Assembly (NCBI GenBank): GCA_011174795.1
Contig: DUEY01000064.1
Coordinates: 1 to 42,032, forward strand
Source of the DNA: Dehalococcoidia bacterium
Lineage (GTDB): Bacteria; Chloroflexota; Dehalococcoidia; SZUA-161
Reading direction: 5' to 3'
DNA length: 42,032 bases
Below the pieces are notes generated by a model that saw nothing but the letters and a program-made list of their open reading frames with translations, did no database searches and was not told where the DNA came from. Below are positions 34,125 through 42,032 of the stretch, one piece after another. Each line of letters begins with the position of its first letter. Position 1 is the stretch's first letter. A program made the position numbers and the translations under genes.

Positions 34125-34949
34125 ATGCTAGATGCCGATAAGACAAAGGAACATCTCCTAGAGGAGCTGATGCAGACTCGACAACGAATCAATAAATTGG
34201 AAGAGCTGGAATCCGAGCGCAGGCAGACGGAAGAAGAGCTCAAGAATAGCCTAGACAAAGTACAGATTCTATCTGAATTAATGGAGACACGAAAGCGAAT
34301 CGACGAATTGGAAAAAATCGAATTAGAGCGCAGGCAGAAGGAAGAGGAACTGAAACAGAGTCTTGAAAAAGTACAGAGAATCCTTGATGACACTATCAAC
34401 GTTATGGCATCACTGGTCGAACTGAGGGAGCCGTATACCGCTGGTCACCAACAGCGAGTAGCCATGCTAGCCTGCGCCATAGCAACGAGGATGGGCCTGC
34501 CCGATGAGCAGATAGATAGGCTTCGCACAGCCGCGCTTCTTCATGATACCGGCAAGATATATGTTCCTACCGCAACTCTCGACAAGTCCGACAGGTTAAA
34601 CGAGACCGAACGCGCTATGATTAACCTTCACTCCCAAATGGGCTACAAGGTACTGCAAAGGGTCGACTTCCCCCGCCAGGTGGCTCAAATCGTGCTCCAG
34701 CACCATGAGAGATGTAACGGCTCCGGGTATCCCTCCGGGCTCTCCGGTGACGAGATTCTCCCCGAGGCTAAAATACTGGCTGTGGCGGATGTTATAGAGG
34801 CCATGGCCTCCAACCGGCCTCACCGGCCTGCTCTGGGAATAGACACAGCACTGAAGGAAATTGCGAGAAATAAGGGCACACTCTATGACCCCGAAGTTGT
34901 AGAAGCCTGCGTGGATCTTTTCACTGATCAGGGGTTTGCACTCGAGTAA
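34125..34949 (+). CDS. HD-GYP phosphodiesterase with duplicated coiled coil (copy 3)
   Basis: 274 residues. It lacks the Cys/His mini-domain. Instead the coiled-coil unit is present twice: LLEELMQTRQRINKLEELE...KNSLDKVQ (about 8-46) and ILSELMETRKRIDELEKIE...KQSLEKVQ (about 47-85). The HD-GYP domain follows with LLHDTGKIYVP and HHERCNGSGYP. In the GYP motif the usual acidic residue (DGSGYP) is Asn here, which could affect metal binding or activity. The rest is very close to copies 1 and 2. Ribosome site weak (GGGGAA). Probably co-transcribed with copy 2. Confidence 0.9.
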   Translation: MLDADKTKEHLLEELMQTRQRINKLEELESERRQTEEELKNSLDKVQILSELMETRKRIDELEKIELERRQKEEELKQSLEKVQRILDDTINVMASLVELREPYTAGHQQRVAMLACAIATRMGLPDEQIDRLRTAALLHDTGKIYVPTATLDKSDRLNETERAMINLHSQMGYKVLQRVDFPRQVAQIVLQHHERCNGSGYPSGLSGDEILPEAKILAVADVIEAMASNRPHRPALGIDTALKEIARNKGTLYDPEVVEACVDLFTDQGFALE

Positions 34950-35084
34950 AATATCTCGGGAAAACCCTAAAACATCAAGTTTCCCACCCATTCCTCCTAT
35001 AATGCCCCCCTCTAATAACACCCAAGGTACTATGTTAATCGCTCTATAATCTGTCAAGGGTACCTTAGTACAAGAGTACGGGAG

Positions 35085-35113
35085 TTGACATATTGTTAAA
35101 TAGATGGTACAAC
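35085..35113 (+). promoter_or_regulatory. Candidate promoter of the fourth HD-GYP gene
   Basis: A perfect TTGACA (35085-35090) stands 17 bp before TACAAC (35108-35113), a partial -10 match; a second TATAAC follows at 35114. It lies about 65 nt upstream of ATG 35178. Farther upstream AAGGTAC (35024-35030) and GTACCTT (35060-35066) form an inverted repeat that might bind a regulator. Confidence 0.45.
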
Positions 35114-35177
35114 TATAACAAGTATAAGAACTCATGCTCTAACTCATCTTAATCACCACAGCTTGAGGAAGCTGGAT

Positions 35178-37403
35178 ATGGCTGATACTGACGAAACAAA
35201 AGGCCGGTTAATAGTAGAGTTAGTCCAGTTGCGCCAGCGGATAGCTGAATTGGAGAAGCTGGAAGCGATGCGCAAGCAGACTGAAGGAGCACCCTCCGGT
35301 GCAGGGACACATGAAGCCGGTCAGAGTATCACTGAGTCACCGCAAGCTAAGGCTGAAGCGGAGAAAATGCTCGCCGAGGCTCAGCAGTCAAAAGCTGAAG
35401 CCGAGGAAATGCTCGCCGAGGCTCAGAAAGCTAAAGCAGACGTGGAGAAAATGAATGCCGAGGCTGAGCAGATGAAAGCTGAAGCAGACAGGATGATTGC
35501 CGAGGCTCAAGAAAACGCCAAGGCTGAGGCCGACAGAGTAATCGCAGAGATTAAGGAGAAAGCCGAGGCAGAAGTGGAGCGCATTGCCGCCGAGGCCCAG
35601 CAAGCCAAGGAAGCAGCCGAAAAAATATTAGCCGAGGCCGAGCAGTCCAAGGCCGAGGCTGAGGAGAAAGCGCAGGTAGAAGCTGAGCGCATTACCTCTG
35701 AAGCCCAGCAATCCAGAGCGGAAGCCGAAAAATTGCTTGCCGAGGCCGAGCAGTCCAAGGCCGAGGCCCAAAGAATGCTCGACGAGGCTCTACAAAAAAT
35801 AGAAAAGCAGGACCAATCCACAGCAGAAGATGAAGATCAAACCAGAGCCGAAGCTGATAGAGTAATTGCCGAGGCTGAAGAAAAAGCCAAGGTCGAAGCT
35901 GAGCAAATAGTCTACGAGGCTCAACAAGCCAGAGCAGAAGCTGAAAAAATGCTCGCCGAAGCCCAGAAAGCCAAAGCAGAAGCTGAAAAAATCAAGAAGG
36001 AAGCCGAAAAAACGCTCACTGAGGCCAATCAAACCACCGTTGAAGCCGAGAGGGAGAAGGCAAAAAACGAAGCTGAACGTATCATCTCTGAAGCCCAGCA
36101 GGCTAGGGCACAAGCCGAGAAAATGATAGCTGAGGCTGGCCAGAAGGAGAAGTCAGAAGCTGAGAAAATAATTGCAGAAGCCCAGAAAATTATGGCCGAG
36201 GCTGAGCGTATTATCGGAGAAGCTCAGCTATCCAAAGCTGAAGCTGACAAGATGGTCGCTGAGGCCGCAGAAAAAGCTAGGACTGAAGCAGACCAGATCG
36301 TCGCCGAAGCTCAACAGAAAGCCGAAGCAGAGGTGGAACGCCTTACCGCCGAATCCAGAAAAACCAAAGCAGAAGCCTTCAGAATGCTTGCGGATGCCGA
36401 AGAGAAAGCCAAGGCTGATGCTGAGAGAATAATGGCTGAGGCTGAGACTAAAGCCGAACAGATATTAGCCGAAGCTGAACAGAAAGCCGAAACGGAAGTC
36501 GAGCAAATAGCCGTTGAGACCTTTCAAACCAAGGCTGAGGCTGACAGGATAATGGCCGAGGCCGAGGAGAAAGCCAGAGCTGAAGTAGAGCATATAAAGG
36601 CCGAAGCCCAGCAGGCTAAGGACGAAGCTCAAAGAATGCTCGACGAGGCTCAGAAGGCCAGAGAAGATGCCGAAAGAATGCTCGCCGAGACTAAGGAGCA
36701 AGGGCAGGCTGGGGCGGAGCGCACCGCGGACGAATCAACGGTAACAGCCAAAGATGAAGTCGAGCACATGATTATTGAAGCCCGTCAGGCGAGGGCAGAG
36801 GCTGACATGATGATGGCCGTAGCCGAAGAGAAGGCAAAAACAGAAGCGGTTAATATTGTAGCATCAATTGTAGAGTCGAGAGACCCATATACTGCGGGTC
36901 ACCAAGAACTGGTGTCCATCATAGCCTGCGCCATTGCCCAAGAGATGGGGCTTCCTGCGGAGCAGATCGAGGTGATACGGATGGCCTCGCTCATCCACGA
37001 TACCGGCAAGATATATGTGCCCGCTGAAGTCCTGAGCAAGCCTGGCCAGTTAACCGACGAAGAATACGCCATGATCAAATCTCACCCACAATTGGGTTAC
37101 AATGTTCTAAAGAGGATAGGATTCCCCAAGAAGGTTATTCAAATAGTACTTCAGCATCACGAGCGTCTCGATGGTTCTGGATATCCTTCAGGGCTCTCCG
37201 AAGACGAGATCCTCTTAGAATCACGGATTCTGGGCGTCGCTGACGTTGTCGAGGCTATGGCGTCACCCCGCTCCCACCGACCGGCCCCGGGTCTAGAAAA
37301 AGCCCTCGAGGAAATCACAACGAATAAGGGTACACGCTACGACCCCCGTGTTGTCGATGCCTGCTTGAAGCTCTTCACCGAGAAAGGCTTCGCTCTGTCA
37401 TAG
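35178..37403 (+). CDS. HD-GYP phosphodiesterase with giant repetitive coiled coil (copy 4)
   Basis: About 741 residues. The first 40 residues align with the start of copy 3 (MADTDETKGRLIVELVQLRQRIAELEKLE). About residues 60-550 are an uninterrupted Ala/Glu/Lys-rich coiled coil built of degenerate 14-residue (two-heptad) units such as AEAEKMLAEAQQSK. The C-terminal about 185 residues are an HD-GYP domain (LIHDTGKIYVP, HHERLDGSGYP). The coiled coil could span tens of nanometres and place the hydrolase at a fixed distance from a partner. There is no membrane segment. The start at ATG 35178 fits GAGG 9 nt upstream and the alignment with copy 3. The DNA repeats make copy number prone to change. 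Confidence 0.88.
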   Translation: MADTDETKGRLIVELVQLRQRIAELEKLEAMRKQTEGAPSGAGTHEAGQSITESPQAKAEAEKMLAEAQQSKAEAEEMLAEAQKAKADVEKMNAEAEQMKAEADRMIAEAQENAKAEADRVIAEIKEKAEAEVERIAAEAQQAKEAAEKILAEAEQSKAEAEEKAQVEAERITSEAQQSRAEAEKLLAEAEQSKAEAQRMLDEALQKIEKQDQSTAEDEDQTRAEADRVIAEAEEKAKVEAEQIVYEAQQARAEAEKMLAEAQKAKAEAEKIKKEAEKTLTEANQTTVEAEREKAKNEAERIISEAQQARAQAEKMIAEAGQKEKSEAEKIIAEAQKIMAEAERIIGEAQLSKAEADKMVAEAAEKARTEADQIVAEAQQKAEAEVERLTAESRKTKAEAFRMLADAEEKAKADAERIMAEAETKAEQILAEAEQKAETEVEQIAVETFQTKAEADRIMAEAEEKARAEVEHIKAEAQQAKDEAQRMLDEAQKAREDAERMLAETKEQGQAGAERTADESTVTAKDEVEHMIIEARQARAEADMMMAVAEEKAKTEAVNIVASIVESRDPYTAGHQELVSIIACAIAQEMGLPAEQIEVIRMASLIHDTGKIYVPAEVLSKPGQLTDEEYAMIKSHPQLGYNVLKRIGFPKKVIQIVLQHHERLDGSGYPSGLSEDEILLESRILGVADVVEAMASPRSHRPAPGLEKALEEITTNKGTRYDPRVVDACLKLFTEKGFALS
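35340..36840 (+). repeat. Degenerate 42-bp coding tandem repeats
   Basis: The coiled-coil part of HD-GYP copy 4 is encoded by repeated blocks with a basic 42-bp (14-codon) period rich in GCC GAG GCT and AAA GCT GAA codons, with drift and some 45-bp units. It is a coding repeat, not a CRISPR or satellite. It also produces long spurious open frames on the opposite strand. Confidence 0.75.
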
Positions 37404-37456
37404 AGTACAGAGCATGCTTATCACTCATCCTGTCTTCCTCAACCAAGCACCTATCG

Positions 37457-38092
37457 TTATGCTGAAACAGCGAGGTCTATGCCTGAATATATAAACCAGA
37501 CCCCAAACCCGGCCAGGACAGCGGAGCACACCCCGAATACTACTCGATTCACCTTTTGTGTCCACAGCGGCTTTGACTTGAACACCGCCCATGAGACGAG
37601 CCAGAGCCAACCGAAATCACAAAGCCAGTGCGTCACACCCATAGCTGCAACGCCAGCCCCTCCGAACTCACGGGCACTTGTCAGTAACGCGGCACCAACT
37701 GTTGCCCACCATACAAAAAAATAGGGATTAGCCGCAGTCGTCGCTATCCCCGCCACTACCGAACCATGAGTCGTTTCCCTGTGCTCACCAAAGACCGATG
37801 GCATATTCCTGAACATGCTCCAAGACATCCAGAGGAGCACCAACCCACCAGCCAAACCAACCCCAATCCTTACCCCGTTAAGTTCAAAAAAGCTGGCTAG
37901 ACCGAAATAAATAAGCACAATAAGAGGAAGCTCGATTAAACCATGCCCTACGGCTATAAGGGCACCGGCGCTTACACGTCTGGAACCCTTGGTAACAGTA
38001 ACTGCGGTAACAGGCCCCGGCATCATCACGCCGGTGAGTGATATCGCGATGACAGAGCCAAGAAACAGCGGCAGGCTTGTGGTCTCGGTCAC
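37457..38092 (-). CDS. LysE/RhtB family exporter
   Basis: 211 residues, six predicted membrane segments. The N-terminal GVMMPGPVTAVTVTKGSRRVSAGALIAVGHGL is the LysE/RhtB signature. The family exports amino acids or similar small metabolites by antiport. The start is a GTG at 38092 without a strong ribosome site. Convergent with HD-GYP copy 4 (53 bp between stops) and divergent from the small membrane protein gene. The 287-bp upstream gap (38093-38379) shows no clear promoter. Substrate unknown. Confidence 0.85.
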   Translation of the reverse strand: MTETTSLPLFLGSVIAISLTGVMMPGPVTAVTVTKGSRRVSAGALIAVGHGLIELPLIVLIYFGLASFFELNGVRIGVGLAGGLVLLWMSWSMFRNMPSVFGEHRETTHGSVVAGIATTAANPYFFVWWATVGAALLTSAREFGGAGVAAMGVTHWLCDFGWLWLVSWAVFKSKPLWTQKVNRVVFGVCSAVLAGFGVWFIYSGIDLAVSA

Positions 38093-38379
38093 TATAACTC
38101 TTCTAGCAAAAATCCAGCCTTAATGTAAAAATAGGCACACCGCTCTGCTTAGACAAAGCAGGATGAACGATAGCCTTTTTAGATTATCCTCAGGTTCAGG
38201 TTATCAAAGTACAGGACACGTGTCAATTTGCATCGCTCCAGAGCCTGCCGAAGTGCCTGTCAATCCCGTTGACCGCTGCGTTTCCCAATAGTAGAATGCT
38301 GACAAAGAACCGTGCCCTTACTGGAGCATCCTCAACTATCCTGAAAATGCAAATTCGATAAGGAGAGGAGGCGATATAA

Positions 38380-38691
38380 ATGGATTGGTATGCCTACCTT
38401 GCCTACTTCTTTGCCGGCGTGTTCCTCTCAAACGGCGTACCTCATTTCGTACATGGAGTAGCCGGCAAGCGATTTCAGAGCCCTTTCGCCTCACCCCTTG
38501 GCGTTGGCGAGTCGTCCCCGCTTGTTAACGTTATTTGGGGTCTGGTCAATTTCGCGATTTGCTATGTACTCATCTTCGGGGTAGGAGACTTCACTTTCGG
38601 AATTACCCGTGCTGCTCTGATGGTAGGTATAGGCGCTCTCGTTTTCGCATCGTTTTTATCTATCTATTTCGAGCGCATATGCGGGCATTGA
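38380..38691 (+). CDS. Small uncharacterised membrane protein
   Basis: 103 residues with three hydrophobic segments at about 4-24, 48-68 and 72-96. The first contains FFAGVFLSNGVPHFVHGV, with two histidines at the membrane edge, and the loop KRFQSPFASPLGVGESSP precedes the second. I do not recognise a characterised family. AAGGAG and GGAGG lie within 8-15 nt of the ATG, supporting expression. It is 55 bp before the first SDR gene on the same strand and may be part of that operon. Confidence 0.7.
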   Translation: MDWYAYLAYFFAGVFLSNGVPHFVHGVAGKRFQSPFASPLGVGESSPLVNVIWGLVNFAICYVLIFGVGDFTFGITRAALMVGIGALVFASFLSIYFERICGH

Positions 38692-38746
38692 GCTTCCAGT
38701 TCGACTGTGACCAGGTCGGACGAGATAGAAAGGTTGGGATGTTCAA

Positions 38747-39535
38747 ATGGATTTGCAGGACAGGCTGGCTGTCATCACCGGGAGCGCAAGCGGTATCGGC
38801 AGGGAGACCGCTATCGAACTTGCGAGGAAAGGCTGTACTTGCGTTCTGGTAGATATACAGCAAGACAGGCTGGCAGAGGTTCTGGAAGAGGTGCGTAGAC
38901 ATAGTCCGGCTTCGACATCGGAAATCTGCGATATTGGCGATGAGATACAAGTAAAGCGAATGGCCCAGACCGTAAATGAACGGTACGGCGGCATCGACAT
39001 CCTGGTCAACAACGCTGGTGTTATGATAGTGAAGCTGTTCCACGATATGTCGGAGGAGGAATTTCACAGGCAACTGGGCGTCAACTTCTATGGAGCGCTC
39101 CATCTGATTAGAGCAGTCGTTCCAATCATGCAAAGCAGGGGCAAAGGAGTAATAATAAACGTGACCTCACTGGGCGGCAGACTGGTTGTGCCGGGAACAG
39201 GCGCGTATGCCGCAAGTAAGGCCGCGCTCCACGCTTTCTCGGAATCGTTACACTACGAAATGAAGGACAAAGGCATTCACGTAGGCATAGTCGTACCCGG
39301 AGGCACACGCACCGGGATCTTTGAGCCATCGGTGAGCAGGCTAGGTGATTACTATCGAGACCAATCCACGATGCCGCCAGCCAAGGTCGCGAGGCGCATC
39401 AGAGAGGCGATAGAGAAAGAACACTTTACGACCTTCGTGCCCCTTAGCTCAAGGCTGCTGCTTGGTATTCATGATGCCTTCACCGAATTTTTCAGTAAAA
39501 TGCTTCTGCGGAGAACGCGTCCCTACTTCAAATAG
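38747..39535 (+). CDS. Short-chain dehydrogenase/reductase (SDR) 1
   Basis: 262 residues. Cofactor motif TGSASGIGRETA (about 10-21), NNAG near 86, and the catalytic YAASK with the upstream Ser in INVTSLGG form a complete classical SDR. The acidic residue after strand 2 (VDIQQDR) favours NAD(H). The C-terminal part, with PPAKVARRIREAIEKEHF and a hydrophobic LLLGIHDAFTEFFSKMLLRR tail, resembles membrane-associated SDRs acting on lipids or retinoid/steroid-like substrates. About 50 bp upstream of a second SDR; probably co-transcribed. Confidence 0.9.
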   Translation: MDLQDRLAVITGSASGIGRETAIELARKGCTCVLVDIQQDRLAEVLEEVRRHSPASTSEICDIGDEIQVKRMAQTVNERYGGIDILVNNAGVMIVKLFHDMSEEEFHRQLGVNFYGALHLIRAVVPIMQSRGKGVIINVTSLGGRLVVPGTGAYAASKAALHAFSESLHYEMKDKGIHVGIVVPGGTRTGIFEPSVSRLGDYYRDQSTMPPAKVARRIREAIEKEHFTTFVPLSSRLLLGIHDAFTEFFSKMLLRRTRPYFK

Positions 39536-39586
39536 CGATCATGGTGATAACTACAGAGGTGAAATCTACCAAGAAAGGAAGGGAAG

Positions 39587-40372
39587 ATGACGCAGGATAA
39601 ATTAGCGAATAAAGTAGCGCTGGTAACCGGGGCCGCTTCAGGTATTGGCCGGGCTATCGCCCTGAAACTAGCGGCGGAGAGAGCCGCGGTATCCGCCGTA
39701 GATATAGACCTCGAAGGCGCACAAGCGGTGTCGAAGGAGATTGAAGATTCAAACGGCAACGCCATAGCGGTTCAATGCGACGTCAGCAGCGAGGGGCAGG
39801 TAGAAAAGGCGGTCAAGGAAACAGCGGATAAGCTCGGGCATATAGGCATTCTGGTCAACTGCGCCGGTAAAGCGGGGGCAAATTTCCTCGCCGACCTCAC
39901 AGCGGAGGAATGGCGCCTGATGTTCGAGATTCACTGCGATGGTACGTTCTTCTTCTCCAGAGCTGTGGTTAAGTCGATGAAAGAAGGTGACAGAATAATC
40001 AACATCTCATCGATAGACGGGATTCAAGCCCAGGTCTTTAGCTCCCATTACGCCGCCGCAAAGGGAGCGATAATCCCTCTTACAAGGTCGCTGGCGCTCG
40101 AGGTCGCACACCGTGGCATCACAGTCAACGCCATCGCTCCCGGCGTGATAAGAACACCTATGGGCCAGTTGCTTATCGACGCCTCACCCGATTTCTATAA
40201 GGAGATACCGGCGCTCAGATACGGGGAGCCTGAGGATATCGCTGAACTTGCCGCTTTCCTGGCCTCACCGGGAGCAAGCTATATAACCGGACAGGTGATT
40301 CTCGTGGATGGGGGGATAACCCTGGCCAATCCGATCAACCGCTTCACAGCGAAGCTGATGGGTCTGCCATAA
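39587..40372 (+). CDS. Short-chain dehydrogenase/reductase (SDR) 2, FabG-like
   Basis: 261 residues. [12 protein letters not shown] (about 14-25), VDIDLEGA after strand 2 (NAD preference), NCAGKAG near 89, catalytic Ser in [13 protein letters not shown], and the C-terminal [11 protein letters not shown] are all intact. This is the standard FabG/3-hydroxyacyl or alcohol dehydrogenase form. AAGGAAGGGAAG directly precedes the ATG. A good terminator follows, so it ends the 38.4-40.4 kb operon. Substrate unknown, but two SDRs side by side suggest consecutive oxidation/reduction steps on one metabolite. Confidence 0.92.
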   Translation: MTQDKLANKVALVTGAASGIGRAIALKLAAERAAVSAVDIDLEGAQAVSKEIEDSNGNAIAVQCDVSSEGQVEKAVKETADKLGHIGILVNCAGKAGANFLADLTAEEWRLMFEIHCDGTFFFSRAVVKSMKEGDRIINISSIDGIQAQVFSSHYAAAKGAIIPLTRSLALEVAHRGITVNAIAPGVIRTPMGQLLIDASPDFYKEIPALRYGEPEDIAELAAFLASPGASYITGQVILVDGGITLANPINRFTAKLMGLP

Positions 40373-40375
40373 AGC

Positions 40376-40418
40376 AATTGAGGAGGCTTCCTTGAGGCGC
40401 CTCCCCAAACAATTTTTT
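40376..40418 (+). terminator. Intrinsic terminator after the SDR operon
   Basis: GGAGGC (40382-40387) pairs with GCCTCC (40399-40404), and the flanking AATTG/CAATT arms can extend the stem after an internal loop. A T-run at about 40412-40418 follows. It may also serve the convergent leucine-rich-repeat gene. Confidence 0.7.
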
Positions 40419-40450
40419 GATACTTTTTAATTTGAGTAAGTCGTTAATTT

Positions 40451-41509
40451 CTATTCTTTGTCTTCGTCCTCGTCTTCGTCTTCTTCTTCAACCTCATCCG
40501 ACTCGGCCTCGGTTCCTCTTCTGACGAAGAAGTACACCGCGCTGACAACCACCAGTACCCCGAGGATTGTGCCGATTACCACCCCCGCGTTCAACTTGCC
40601 TTCGTCCTCATCTCCGCCGTTTATGACGGGGCCTCCATCCTCAGGGGTGGGCTGTTCATCTCCATCCTCCTCCGTCGGCTGCGGTCCAAAGCCTTCCAGG
40701 CCCTTAACACCCCTCTGCTGAAGCTGAGGTATGTAATCGTTTTTAGATTTATCGCTCAGGGGATTGCCAGCTAAACTAACATAATCCCCCGTACCTATAC
40801 CGCTGTTCTCCACCAGCGGAGAAATGTCGCTTATCTGGTTATTCCAGATATTTAGATTTACCAGGTTAATGAGATTTGACAACGCACTGATGTCGCTTAT
40901 CTGGTTTACCTCAAGGTCGAGCGTTTCGAGGCTGTTCAGGTTAGATAGCGCGCTAATGTCGCTCACCTGGTTATCCCAGAGGTTGAGCACAGTCAGGTTA
41001 GTCAGGGCGGAAATTGAACTGATGTCGCTTATATCATTGCCCCTCAGTGTAAGCTCGGTAAGGTTTATCAGCCCGGAGAGCGGAGATATATCGCTTATCT
41101 GGTTATCCATTAAATCGAGTTCAATCAGACCAGTTAAACTGGACAGGGCGCTGATATCGCTTACCTGGTTATCCCGCAGGGACAGCCTCCCCAGGTTGGT
41201 GAGGCTTGACAGGGCGTTTATGTTGCTTATCTGGTTATACGCAAGCGAGAGGTCAGTCAAGCCGTCGCAGTACTCCAACCCGGTGATGTCGCTGATACCC
41301 AGGTTTTCTGCCTTAAGCTTGGTCAGGTTTCCCACTTCCGACTGATAAATGGCCCCGGCAGGCTTTTCTATCGCATCCCTGATCGCCGCCTCAAGACTGA
41401 AGTCGGGGAAAGTAACTACTTCGTCAGCCCCAGCTACCGGGAATGGCATATAAACAGATAACAGGCTGATTAAGACAACCGCCAACACGAGCTTCTGCAG
41501 TATCCTCAT
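40451..41509 (-). CDS. Surface leucine-rich-repeat protein with C-terminal membrane anchor
   Basis: About 352 residues. A signal peptide is at 1-28, then a short cap, then eight exact 22-residue SDS22/internalin-type leucine-rich repeats (units like LGRLSLRDNQVSDISALSSLTG). A Glu/Asp/Pro-rich spacer (GPQPTEEDGDEQPTPEDGG) leads to one membrane helix (AGVVIGTILGVLVVVSAVYFF) and a cytoplasmic tail ending in alternating Glu/Asp. ATG 41509 is chosen over 41515 because AAGGAGG abuts the latter. The likely role is protein or surface binding outside the cell. It is convergent with the SDR operon; the partial LysR gene lies upstream on the same strand. Confidence 0.85.
   Translation of the reverse strand: MRILQKLVLAVVLISLLSVYMPFPVAGADEVVTFPDFSLEAAIRDAIEKPAGAIYQSEVGNLTKLKAENLGISDITGLEYCDGLTDLSLAYNQISNINALSSLTNLGRLSLRDNQVSDISALSSLTGLIELDLMDNQISDISPLSGLINLTELTLRGNDISDISSISALTNLTVLNLWDNQVSDISALSNLNSLETLDLEVNQISDISALSNLINLVNLNIWNNQISDISPLVENSGIGTGDYVSLAGNPLSDKSKNDYIPQLQQRGVKGLEGFGPQPTEEDGDEQPTPEDGGPVINGGDEDEGKLNAGVVIGTILGVLVVVSAVYFFVRRGTEAESDEVEEEDEDEDEDKE
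40800..41330 (-). repeat. 66-bp coding tandem repeats (LRR units)
   Basis: Eight 22-codon leucine-rich repeats are encoded by consecutive 66-bp units; the NQ(I/V)SDIS(A/P)L core is strongly conserved at DNA level. The regular repeat gives a spurious long open frame on the other strand. Confidence 0.8.
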
Positions 41510-41675
41510 TACCATCCTCCTTATAGCTCAGTGCCGCCCTGCTTCATGTAAAAGTCTGCCCGCTTTGTGGAGCAGACTACCAATTATTCATAGATTTTTA
41601 TGAGATCACAGGCACGTTGAACTGTGAGAATTCTATTCGTCTGCACGGCGATTTGTCAAGTGTTTCCGAAGTAGG

Positions 41676-42032
41676 CTAGCCCTGCGGGGCTCTCGCCTGG
41701 ACGAAGGCGATGAACTCACCGAGCAGGCGGGAAACAACCCTCTCCTTCCGGTAGATACAGTAGAAGTCACGCTTCATCTTCAGTCCCTCAACAGCCACCC
41801 GCCTGACGAGGCCAAGGGCAAGGCTCTTTTTAATAGCAAGATTCGATACGAAAGCAATACCCATCCTCGCCTCCACCGCCGATACAACAGCCTGTGTCGT
41901 GCCCAGTATCAAGCTCGGCGACCACTTGGTAATATCAATTCCAGCCTCTGCTAATAGCGACTTGAGGCTCTGCTGCGTTCCCGAGGTCTCCTCACGCAGG
42001 ATAAACGATTCATCCTCCAGGTCCATCGGCGA
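41676..42032 (-). CDS. LysR-type regulator, C-terminal part (5' end outside window)
   Basis: The frame runs from the window end to TAG at 41676-41678 and covers about 118 residues of the LysR substrate-binding domain. FILREETSGTQQSLKSLLAEAGI and the VVSAVEARMGIAFVSNLAI segment are characteristic of CysB/CysL-like LysR regulators, and IYRKERVVSRLLGEFIAFVQ is the usual C-terminal helix. The N-terminal HTH lies beyond the window. Its target is unknown; LysR genes often regulate a divergent neighbour upstream, outside this window. Confidence 0.85.
   Translation of the reverse strand, partial: SPMDLEDESFILREETSGTQQSLKSLLAEAGIDITKWSPSLILGTTQAVVSAVEARMGIAFVSNLAIKKSLALGLVRRVAVEGLKMKRDFYCIYRKERVVSRLLGEFIAFVQARAPQG

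Noticed and set aside
35388-36701. Several long minus-strand open frames (71-107 codons) opposite the coiled-coil gene
   Set aside because: They arise from the GCC/GAG-rich 42-bp repeats of the plus-strand gene; the products are low-complexity Ser/Ala/Leu-rich sequences with no ribosome sites.
35340-36840. Regular repeats considered as a CRISPR array
   Set aside because: The repeat is in frame, coding, degenerate, and has no unique spacers; no cas genes are present.
40824-41345. 173-codon plus-strand open frame
   Set aside because: It is a mirror of the regular leucine-rich repeats on the minus strand.

Overview
The window is bacterial chromosome of roughly balanced base composition carrying about forty protein genes. 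I see no rRNA, tRNA, transposase, phage gene or CRISPR array. Several traits suggest a strict anaerobe: a 2-hydroxyacyl-CoA dehydratase / benzoyl-CoA reductase-type (HgdAB/BcrBC) gene set with two ASKHA activases, a CooC-type nickel ATPase, an acetyl-CoA-synthase-like fragment and several flavin or Fe-S oxidoreductases. This gene mix, the GerE-type regulator without a receiver, the secreted Ig-like protein ending in a GWNxIGW-type module and the HD-GYP expansion remind me most of Dehalococcoidia-like Chloroflexota. That placement is inference; an anaerobic desulfobacterial relative is the main alternative.

Layout. 1-2880: the tail of an FAD oxidoreductase, an aminoglycoside-phosphotransferase-like kinase, a CrtC/DUF7064-like protein and a decayed second copy of the oxidoreductase tail. 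3018-5670: an unknown membrane-anchored protein with a large inverted repeat upstream, then two overlapping methyltransferases. 5757-7993: a strong sigma-70-like promoter with a leader of about 240 nt before an atypical radical-SAM-like gene, a good terminator, and a flavin split-barrel protein. 8012-21635: the redox/metal region. It holds a nitroreductase-like protein and a CrtI-like FAD oxidoreductase on the minus strand, facing a ChlI-ChlD type AAA+/VWA protein, a double-GerE regulator, a GMC-type oxidoreductase with an extra Cys4 motif, the BcrC/BcrB-like pair, two activases, an ACS-beta-like protein and a CooC-like ATPase.

21836-31728: a secreted Ig-like protein; a minus-strand run of RND exporter, DUF166 protein and ABC-2 ATPase/permease; MgtC; a DUF6485 protein; and a minus-strand run of rhomboid protease, histone-deacetylase-like hydrolase and gamma carbonic anhydrase. 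31932-37403: four tandem HD-GYP genes on one strand, all descended from one ancestor but with different N-termini (CxxH/CxxC mini-domain, coiled coil, duplicated coiled coil, and about 490 residues of coiled coil). 37457-42032: LysE exporter, a small membrane protein, two SDR dehydrogenases with a terminator, a leucine-rich-repeat surface protein and a partial LysR regulator.

How the genes may work together. The 15.6-19.8 kb genes look like a complete ATP-driven low-potential reductase or dehydratase (two catalytic subunits plus two activase subunits), in the C-B-A-D order of BzdNOPQ-type benzoyl-CoA reductases. The adjacent GMC oxidoreductase, ACS-beta-like/CooC-like pair and AAA+/VWA protein could supply electrons or metal-cluster maturation. 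The HD-GYP array suggests heavy cyclic-di-GMP turnover; no GGDEF gene is present here.
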